This document shows positions 56,444 through 64,000 of a stretch of 64,000 nt of DNA, in pieces. Under the pieces are notes generated by a model. That model had not been told where the DNA came from, ran no database searches, and was given only the letters and a program-made list of their open reading frames with translations. Each line of letters starts with the position of its first letter. Position 1 is the stretch's first letter. The position numbers and the translations under genes are program-made. This DNA comes from Hordeum vulgare subsp. vulgare (lineage: Eukaryota; Streptophyta; Magnoliopsida; Poales; Poaceae): positions 166,824,689-166,888,688 of the forward strand of contig NC_058523.1 of the NCBI RefSeq assembly GCF_904849725.1, in the 5' to 3' direction.

Positions 56444-56657
56444 GTGGCATGATACAAGGATATAGAAACGTGAGTTCAATGTAGGTGATTATGTCTTGCT
56501 ATACAATTCTCGTTTAAGATTTTTTGAACGCAAGCTTCTCTCTAAATGGGAAGTTCCTTACATTGTTGAGGAAGTATATCGTTCCGGTGCCATAAAGATC
56601 AACAACACGGAAGGTAATTTTCTAAGAGTTGTAAATGGGCAAAGGATCAAGCATTAG
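56444..56657 (+). pseudogene. A1: integrase C-terminal part (second part of pol)
   Basis: Continues the frame broken at 47,088. After the TSD it reads WHDTRI-like sequence, then FNVGDYVLLYNSRLRFFERK, LLSKWEVPYIVEEVYRSGAI and RVVNGQRIKH, ending at a stop at 56,655-56,657. This is the usual chromatin-contact end of Gypsy integrases. One stop follows the junction (about 56,466). Confidence 0.85.
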
Positions 56658-57092
56658 ATCTGAGGTACTCCCGTAAATATTGAAAGCAATATTATTAATA
56701 CCAAACCTCCGGAGGAGTACATAAGGGAAATTTATCAGCGTGTTTCAGACTCCGAAAATGAAGGGGTGTCTGATTCGGTAAGTAAACCAACTCCGAAACT
56801 TTTCCAGTAGCAATTTTTCTCCGTTTTGGAATTTTTAGAAAAATAGAAAAATTTAAAGTAGTCCGGAAAGCGCACGAGGAGGCGACAAGCCTGCTAGGCC
56901 CAGCCTACCCCCTGGCCAGGCCTGGATGGCTTGTGGGCACCTCGTGCGCCTCCCGGACTCCGTTTTCTTGCGGAGTACTCCTTTTGGTCGGGAAAAATTC
57001 ATTATATATTCTCCCGAAAGTTCTGACCATCGTATCACGCAAATCTCCTGTGTTTTCGTTTCGAGCTACTGTGCAGACAGATCTAGATCGCT
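56658..57092 (+). promoter_or_regulatory. A1 internal LTR-like block with hairpin and TATA-like box
   Basis: Between the pol stop and the 3' ORF. It aligns with the A1 LTR around 41,600-41,760: shared words include ACAAGCCTGC, AGGCCC, CTGGCC and GGCCTGG, followed by a GGGAAAAATTCAT stretch matching CCAGAAAAAATCAT. The hairpin here is longer than in the LTR (56,860-56,959; outer arms GCGCACGAGG/CCTCGTGCGC and AGTCCGG/CCGGACT). A TATA-like ATTATATATT sits at 57,001-57,010, about 80 bases before the ORF. This looks like a diverged duplicate of LTR promoter sequence. Confidence 0.55.
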
Positions 57093-57614
57093 ATGACGTC
57101 CCCAAAAGTTCCGAAGGACAAGTTCTTCGAGAAGGTCATCAATACCTACCTCGCAGGAGTGCTGCAACACCCTCAATCTATCGAGATGCATGAGGGGGTG
57201 TTGCACATCCGTGATGTTGAGGGGCCCAAGAAGACCGGAAGCGTGGAGGCGAGGCTCAAAGCAATGGAGCAGCAACTCTTCAAGTGCCAAAGGATGGTGG
57301 AACGCGGACTCAACGCCAACCACATGATGATCACGGAGTTCACCAACAAGCACAAGATCGATGCCAATGACATCGGGAAGCACCTCTCAAGGCTCTATGA
57401 CTGAATTAATCATCTCCAAGCCCAAATCTATGACCTGCAGAACCAAAACTGTGAGTATGAGTATAGATTTAAATCAATATGGTTGGGTGCAGATTTAAGG
57501 ATTCCGGAGACTCGATCATCTTTCCATGATGGAGCACCTATGCCTTGGAAGATGGAGGATCAACCCCAGATTGCAACAACTCCACCACCATCACCTTCGA
57601 AGGAAGACAATTAA
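57093..57614 (+). pseudogene. A1: coiled-coil 3' ORF, one internal stop
   Basis: 173 codons in one frame (MTSPKVPKDKFFEKVINTYL to PPSPSKEDN), with a TGA at 57,402-57,404. The central part (VEARLKAMEQQLFKCQRMVE and onward) has coiled-coil periodicity that continues past the stop (NHLQAQIYDLQNQNCEYEYR). The tail is Pro/Ser-rich. No known catalytic motif. It follows an LTR-like block, hinting at its own transcript. Function unknown; not clearly related to the Athila ORF1 of A2. Confidence 0.65.
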
Positions 57615-59153
57615 GCATGGGTATGGGCACTCCCCTTGGCTTGTGCCGAGCTTGGGGGAGTTTCCCCGATATCGTACCACCATCACATCCTTTGCCTTTA
57701 CCTTTTTCTTAGTTCGATCCTTTTTAGTTTAATTTTTCTCTAGTAGAATAAAGCTCTTAATATGTTCTAGGCTTGAGTTTTGCTTTGTGTCACCCCCAAT
57801 GTAATCGAGTTTCTAAGTCATATAATAAAGAGTGTTTTAGTTAAGGGCCTTGCCTCATGCCATGATCTGAAGAAAAGAATAATAAAAGAACAATAGCATG
57901 AAAGATCATGTAAGAAAGATCTTATGGGAAGTGATGACTTCACATATAAGAAGAATGTTGATTGAAACTTGATGCGGGTGGACAAACTTAGACCTTGGTC
58001 ATGGTTGCAATTAATAGGAAGTAATACAGAAAGAGAGGTTCACATATAAATATATCATCTTGGGCATCATCTATGATTGTGAACACTCATTAAACTATTA
58101 CATGCTTAGAGGTAGATGTTGGACAAGGAAGACAACATAATGAATTATGTTTGCTTGGTTCCGAACAATGTTATATGACTAGAGATCCCTTAGTATGTGA
58201 CGCTTGCTTCCACCTCATATCAGCCAAAACTTCCGTACTACCTGTGCATCCATAAACCTTCAACCCAGTTTTGCCATGAGAGTCCACCATACCTACCTAT
58301 GGATTTAATAAGATCCCTCAAGTAAGTTGTCATCGGTGCAAGAAATAAAAATTGCTCCCTAAATATGTATGATCTATCAGTGTGTGGAAAATAAGCTTTG
58401 TACGAACCTGTGATGAGGAAGACATAAAAGCGACAGACTGCATTATAAAGTTCTTTATCACATGAGGCAATATAAAGTGGCGTTCCTCCTCACTAAGAGT
58501 TCACACATCCAAACCTCAAAAGCGCATGACAACCTCTGCTTCCCTCTGCGAAGGGCCTATCTTGTACCTTTACTTTTTGTCCTTAAAAGAGTAATGGTGA
58601 TTGACACCAATCCCTTATTTCGCCTTTATCTTCGCTAACGTCATATGCTAGGGAAAGATCTATATTCATATGTCAACTTGGAAGTAAGTATTCATGAATT
58701 ATTATTGTTGACATTACCCTTGAGGTAAGTAGTTGGGAGGCTTAACTATAAGCCCCTATCTTTCTCTGTGTCCAACTGAAACTTTAATCTCATGAGTACC
58801 ACGTGAGTTTTAGCAATTGTAGAATACGAAAGGATGATTGAGTATGTGGATTAGCTTTACAAGTTGTTATTTGACTCTTTCTGATGTTATGATAAATTGA
58901 AATTGCTTCAATGACTAAAGGCTATTGGTTGTTAATTCTCAATAAGGTTCTTGACCCATACTTTACCTTGTGAAGGAATTGTCACTTTAGCATAAGAGTT
59001 TATATGATGCTTTTGTTGTTCTAATTATGATCATGATGCCTGCATGATGCCTGCATGTCTGTATTATATGACACCTCTATCTCTAAACTTGTGGGCATAT
59101 TTATTGATCTCGGCTTTCGCTTGAAGAAAAGCGAGGTCTAAGCTTTGTGGAGT
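57615..59153 (+). other. A1 3' non-coding region
   Basis: About 1.5 kb with no supported gene. GAGCTTGGGGGAG at 57,648-57,660 looks like a polypurine tract but lies far from the LTR; the LTR-proximal version is AAGCTTTGTGGAGT (59,140-59,153). TGCTTCCCTCTGCGAAGGGC at 58,549-58,568 is shared with A2. Confidence 0.65.
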
Positions 59154-60676
59154 TGATGCGTCCATTTTGCATCATGCTTTTATGTTGTTATTTACCGCTT
59201 TATGGGCTGTTATTACACTTTACGGTACAATACTTATGCCTTTTCTCTCTTATTTTATAAGGTTTACATGAAGAGGGGGAATGCTGGCAGCTGGAATTCT
59301 GATCTGAAAGGGGAGCAAGTTTGAGATGCCGATCTGCACAACTCTAAAAGCCGTGAAAATCAACGAGGAATTATTTTTGATTTTATGAAAAATACTGGGT
59401 GGAAGAAGTACCGGAGGGGAGCCACCAGGAAGCCACAAGCCTGCCAGGCCCGGCCTACGCCCTGGCCGGGCATGGGTGATTTGTAGGCCCCCTGTTGCCC
59501 CTCCGGCACTCCTCTTTTGCTATATGGAGGGTTTCGTTCTAGAAAAAATCATAAGGAGGCTTTCGGGAGGAGCCACCGCCGCCACGAGGCGGAAGTTAAG
59601 CAGAACCAATCTAGAGCTCCGGCAGGGCCGTCGTGGTGGGGAAATTTCCCTCCCGGAGGGGGAAATCGTTGCCATCGTCATCACCAACACTCCTCTCATC
59701 GGAGGGGACTCATCTCCATCAACATCTTCATCAGCACCATCTCAACTCCAAACCCTAGTTCATCTCTTGTAACCAACCTCCGTCTCGCGACTCTGATTGG
59801 TACTCGTAAGGTTGCTAGTAGTGTTAATTACTCTTTGTAATTGATGCTAGTTGGATTACTTGGTGGAAGATTATATGTTCAGATCTTTGATGCTATTCAA
59901 TACCTCTGTGGTCATGAACATTATTATGCTTTGTGAGTAGTCACTTTTGTTCCTGAGGACATGGGATAAGTCTTGCTATAAGTAGTCATGTGAATTTGGT
60001 ATTCGTTCGATATTTTGATGCGTTGTATGTTGTTTTTCCTCTAGTGGTGTTATGTGAACATCGACTACATAACACTTCACCATTATTTGGGCCTAGAAGA
60101 AGGCATTAGGAAGTAATAAGTAGATGATGGGTTGCTAGAGTGACAGAAGCTTAAACCCTAGTTTATGTGTTGCTTCGTACGGGGCTGATTTGGATCCACA
60201 AGTTTAATGCTATGGTTAGACTTAGTCTTAATTCTTCTTTCGTAGTTGTAGATGCTTGCGAGAGGGGTTAATCATAAGTGGGATGTTTGTCCAAGTAAGG
60301 GCAGCACCCAAGCACTGTTCCACCCACATATCAAACTATCGAAGTAGCGAACGCGAATCATATGAACTTGATGAAAACTAGCTTGACAGAAATCCCCATG
60401 TGTCCTCGGGAGCGCTTCACCTCCTATAAGAGTTTGTCCAGGCTTGTCCTTTGCTACAAAAGGGATTGGGCCATCTTGCTGCACCTTTGTTACTATTGTT
60501 ACTTGCTACTCGCTACGAATCATCTTATCACACAACTATTTGTTACCGATAATTTCAGTGCTTGTAGAAAATACCTTGCTGAAAACCACTTGTCACTTCC
60601 TTCTGCTCCTCATTGGGTTCGACACTCTTACTTATCGAAAGGACTATGATAGATCCCTTACACTTGTGGGTCATCA
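59154..60676 (+). mobile_element. A1 3' LTR
   Basis: 1,523 bases from TGATGCGTCC to GGGTCATCA. It keeps the 290-base block lost from the 5' LTR. The hairpin is at about 59,444-59,475, with arms slightly degraded on the right. Confidence 0.88.
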
Positions 60677-60681
60677 TCCCC

Positions 60682-60795
60682 TCACGAGGGTCTTGCCTAG
60701 ACTGTTGCCGAGCCCGTTGGTTTGCTTGACGAAGTGAGCCGGCCCTGGGCCACATGCAGGCAGGTCTGGGTATCCCCATTCCTAGAACGCCGACA
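60682..60795 (-). mobile_element. T 5' LTR, U3 end
   Basis: Matches 24,832-24,945 of the 3' LTR and completes the LTR cut by A1. Starts TGTCGGCG on the minus strand. Followed by TSD GGAAT (60,796-60,800). Confidence 0.85.
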
Positions 60796-60800
60796 GGAAT
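60796..60800. repeat. Right target site duplication GGAAT of element T
   Basis: Partner of 24,069-24,073. Confidence 0.9.
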
Positions 60801-63220
60801 AGCCAACAAGATTAAAAGAAGATCCTTTGGGATTCCATATGCCAAAGTTTGGTGTATGTATAAGGTATCTCACTATCCTTTTTACAGCCAATAGATGACA
60901 CCCTTTTGGTGTTGCTTGGTATCGGGCACACATGCAAACGCTCAGCAAAATGTCACGACGAGAGGCACATAAATATAGCAATGAACCAATCATTTATCCA
61001 TAAACCTTTTGATCAACTGGTTTTTCCTCCTTAGTGAGGTGAAGATTTCCACTAGTAGGCATGGGGGTTCTCATACCTTTGCATTCTTGCATGTTAAACT
61101 CTTGGTTTGAGAGATAAAAGTACCTTCTCTCGATTGTTTGATTTGCAATCCAAGGAAGAACTTCAGTTCACTCATCATGGACATCTCATACTTCTCTCAC
61201 ATCAACTTTCCAAACATTTAACAAAAATGTGGGTTAGTAGAACCAAAGTTAATATCATCCACATATATTTGGCAGACAAATAGTTCTCCATGAAGTCTTT
61301 TAGTGAATAAGGTTGCATCAATTTTACCAATCTCAAAACCCTTTTCAATGAGAAACTTCTTTAGGCATTTGTACCAAGCTATAGGGGCTTTTTTTAGACC
61401 ATATAATGCTTTACAAACTTTGTAAACATGATCAGGTTTCTTAGGGTTCACAAATCCAGGATGTTGTTTAACATAAACTTCCTCAATTTCTCCATTCAGA
61501 AAAGCACTTTTGATATCCATTTGGTAAAAATTTCTATCATGGTGATTGGCATAAGCTAGAAGAATGTGAATGGCTTAAAGTCTAGCAACAATAGCATAAG
61601 TCTCACCGCAGTCCATACCTTCGACTTGCGTGTATCCTTGGGCTAAGAGACATGCCTTGTTGCATATAACTTGTCTGTCTTCATCTTGCTTGTTCTGAAA
61701 CACCCATCTTGTACCAATGATATTCTGCTCGCCTTCGGGCTTTCCAACAAGTGTCCTTACTTGGTTCCTCTCGAATTTGTGTAGCTCTTCGAGCATGGCA
61801 TTCACCCTATACGGCTCTTGAACGGATTCTCCTTCAAAGATTAAATGCTAGATATGAAAGAATAACGCTTACAAAAGTTAGCTAAACGAGATTTAGAGCG
61901 AGTGATTTTCCCGGATTTTATGTCACCATAGATTTGATTCAACGGATGATCTCTTTCCACTCTTTTTCTAACTCTTGACAGCTTCTTATTGTTGGATGGT
62001 GGATCTTCTTCATCAACATCATCATCTTGCATGTTGTCGTTGACATTGTCATCTCCTTGAGGTGGTGGTGCGGAAGGTTGAGGTGGATCATCACGATGTT
62101 CTTCCTGCTCTTCTTCATAATGTCGTGTACCTCTTGTAGATGCTTCCATGTTGTTTTGTGGTTCGCCTTGATGCGTAGTAGGATCTTCCACTTGAATTGA
62201 TGAAGTGCTTTCCTTCACATCTATGGGATGAATCTTGCCAATGTACAAGTCATTGATGGCTTCCGAAGGTTCCTTATCTCCTACATCATTTGACAATTGT
62301 TCAACTTGCGAATTGTTAATGTCATCAAACTTCACACCTACCGTCTCTTCAACTTTTCGAGTGAAGTTGTTGTAGACATTGTAAGTGTGAGAGTTCGATC
62401 CGTAACCGAGTAGGAAACCTTCATAAGATTTAGGTCCAAATTTAGAGCGATGATGCTTAACAAGAATATAGCACTTAGAGCCGAATACCCGAAAGTATCC
62501 AACTTGGGGTTTGTTACCGGTGTCTAGCTCATAAGCCGTTTTACCGAGAATCTTGTGCAAGTAGAGTCGGTTTATGTCATGGCAAGCTGTTTCCATGGCT
62601 TCTACCCAAAGGTGTCTTAGAGTCTTGTATTCATCAAGCATCGTTCTCGCCATCTATATGAGACTCCGGTTCTTCCTATGAACAAATCTATTTTGTTGAG
62701 GTGTGTATGTCACCGAGAACTCATGTGAGATAACTTCTTCGGCAAGAAAAGTATCCACATTTGTGTTCTTGAACTCCATTCTGTTATCTCTACGAACTGT
62801 CTTGATCTTCACTTCAAACTAATTTTGAGCTTTTCGAGCAAATTTCTTGAAGATCTTTTGTACCTGCGACTTATCATCAAGAAAGAATACCCACGTAAAT
62901 CTTGAAAAATCATCAACAATGACTAAACCATAAGAATTTCCACCGAGGCTCTTGTAAGAGTTGGGACCAAAGAGATCCATGTAAAGCAGCTCGAGTGGTC
63001 TTCTAATAGTCATGATGTTCTTCATGGGATGACTTCCACCTACTTGCTTTCCTCCTTGACAAGCACTACAAAGTCTATCTTTGTCAAAGATAACTTCTTC
63101 AACGCCAAGAATATGATCACCTTTGATAAGTTTGTCAAGATTACGCATACCAACATGTCCTAGCCTTCTATGCCACAACCAACCTTTAGAAGATTTTGCA
63201 ATAAGACATGTGCGGGGTTT

Positions 63221-63288
63221 GGATATCTTAGAGAAATCAACAATGTATATATCACCTCTATGGATATCTTAGAGAAATCAACAATGTT
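63221..63288. repeat. 41-base tandem duplication in C2- pol
   Basis: TGGATATCTTAGAGAAATCA plus CAATGT occurs at 63,220 and 63,261. The offset is 41 bases, not a multiple of three, so it shifts the frame between the protease and integrase regions. Confidence 0.85.
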
Positions 63289-64000
63289 GTGGTTGCTGCT
63301 ACGAAACACTCGGCAGTCAACTTTCGGAACTAGCACATCGAAACCAAAGTCTGCTAGTCCAGATACGGAAAGAAGATTGTAGCAAAGGGATTCAACAAGC
63401 ATAACATTTTGAATGGAACTATCATGGCATACGACCACCTTACCAAGACCAAGTACCTTACCCTTGGAGTTATCTCCACAATTCACATACCTTCGAGGTC
63501 CACGGTTTGGGGTGATCTCATGGAACATTTCTTTATCTCCGGTTATGTGATCGGTGCATCCACTATCGAGAACCCACTCCTTTACACCGGCCGTGTAGTC
63601 TCTAAGGTTCGCCATAAGACTAAGATTCATCATGGACTTCTCATACTCGATGTGAAAGTCCTCATCTTCATTGTAGTATCCATGCTCCACATAATCATCA
63701 TTGGATGAAGTTCCCCCATAAGAAACAAGAGTTTCATCAGAATTTTGACTATGACAACGTTCATGTTTATGCATTTGAATGGCTTCAACAATGATATTGT
63801 TAATAGTAATGACATCTCCTTTGGCACGCATGCGTTCACGAAGCTCAAACAGGTATTTATCAAAACTAGGATCGGTTGGCTTTATTTTTTGAAAAGCAAT
63901 GCATTAGTGGACAATGGTATCAATATTTTTCAAGGAATAATCTGGATATCTTTTCTATAAGTCTTTCCACAAGGTATGAGCACACTCAATGTTTTGCAAC

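Larger units (their letters stand above)
41339..60676 (+). mobile_element. A1: full-structure Athila-type Gypsy element, carrying nested A3
   Basis: Plus-strand element in the T 5' LTR. Left flank GCCCC (41,334-41,338), right flank TCCCC (60,677-60,681): a TSD with one change. Order: LTR, PBS, gag, protease, RT, RNase H, integrase (split by A3), LTR-like internal block, coiled-coil 3' ORF, 3' non-coding region, LTR. Without A3 it is about 10 kb. LTR identity by eye is about 93-94%. All pol parts are present but broken. Confidence 0.88.
24074..60795 (-). mobile_element. T: Tat-type Gypsy retrotransposon, carrying nested A2 and A1
   Basis: Minus-strand LTR element bounded by a perfect 5-bp TSD (GGAAT). 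Its own sequence is 24,074-27,884, 38,045-41,338 and 60,682-60,795, about 7.2 kb. Order on the minus strand: 5' LTR (40,580-41,338 plus 60,682-60,795), PBS, gag, protease, a short RT remnant, tandem repeats, an ORF in the opposite direction, polypurine tract, 3' LTR. An antisense ORF near the 3' LTR is a published trait of Tat-lineage elements, hence the assignment. Most of pol is missing. Over the first 270 bases the LTRs differ at about one base in ten, making it older than the elements inside it. Confidence 0.85.
60796..64000 (-). pseudogene. C2-: Copia pol (protease, integrase, RT, start of RNase H)
   Basis: Minus-strand polyprotein in Copia order, running off the right edge. Protease: WVLDSGCTDHITGDKEMF (Asp at about 63,567). 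Integrase zinc finger: WHRRLGH and CSAC (63,175-63,060); core VVDDFSRFTWVFF. RT: MDIKSAFLNG (61,520), YGLKKAPIAWYKCLKKFL and YVDD (about 61,265-61,254). RNase H linker: LLAVKRIVRYLIHT up to GY at 60,800, then continued at 24,073. Breaks: a frame-shifting 41-base tandem duplication (63,221-63,288), stops at 62,819-62,821, 62,654-62,656 and 61,841, a frameshift near 61,820, and His in place of the third acidic integrase residue (62,678-62,680). Confidence 0.9.

Noticed and set aside
1..64000. A host gene or an entirely new system
   Set aside because: Every supported coding region is explained by retrotransposon genes or their extra ORFs. I saw no intact non-transposon gene, tRNA or rRNA.
1..64000. 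Assigning named Triticeae families to each element
   Set aside because: Several sequences look familiar, but without a repeat library search I could not match names reliably, so neutral labels are used.

Overview
This window looks like intergenic DNA from a large grass genome, most likely a Triticeae species (wheat, barley, rye or a wild relative). That is an inference from the kinds of repeats present: dense nested LTR retrotransposons, a CACTA element and a grass-type Helitron. I found no host gene, tRNA, rRNA or CRISPR array that I can support. Almost every base belongs to a transposable element, and nearly all coding regions are broken.

Labels used: C1, C2 and C3 are three Copia families of Sirevirus type (extra 3' ORF and/or repeated polypurine tracts). 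T is a Tat-type Gypsy element. A1, A2 and A3 are three Athila-type Gypsy elements. Hel is a Helitron.

Left part (1-13,649, + strand): C1. A truncated 3' ORF (copy A, 1-2,257) is joined directly to the reverse transcriptase of a second copy (copy B), which continues through RNase H, an internal promoter-like leader, a long extra 3' ORF, polypurine tracts and an LTR (8,849-13,649). The LTR is split by a 3.4 kb CACTA element (9,772-13,207), which itself carries a small poly(A) retroposed insert with a 9-bp target duplication.

Middle (13,650-24,073): C1 sits inside the RT/RNase H gene of C2+, whose 3' half and LTR follow (13,650-17,807). C2+ ends inside C3 (17,808-20,060: RNase H, TATA box, 3' ORF). 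An inverted C2 copy (C2-) then starts with its LTR at about 20,061. The two C2 copies form roughly 4 kb inverted arms around the C3 remnant.

Right part (24,074-64,000): C2- is split in its RNase H gene by T (24,074-60,795, perfect TSD GGAAT). T holds A2 (27,885-38,039, TSD ACGCG) in its coding region and A1 (41,339-60,676) in its 5' LTR. A1 holds A3 (47,089-56,443, perfect TSD GTGGC) in its integrase gene. A3 holds Hel (50,908-53,368). The remaining pol of C2- resumes at 60,796 and runs off the window. This is a nest of five layers, and by-eye LTR divergence falls from outer to inner elements (T about 10%, A1 about 6%, A2 about 5%, A3 about 3%).

A1 has the full gag-protease-RT-RNase H-integrase order but is inactivated. 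A2 keeps gag, protease and an Athila ORF1-type gene but has no polymerase. A3 has LTRs and a PBS but almost no coding capacity. T lost most of pol. The most interesting pattern is that extra 3' ORFs in four different families (C1, C3, A1, A2) are each preceded by a promoter-like or LTR-like block inside the element. In addition, all three Athila families carry a GC-rich hairpin in their LTRs, directly upstream of a TATA-like sequence.
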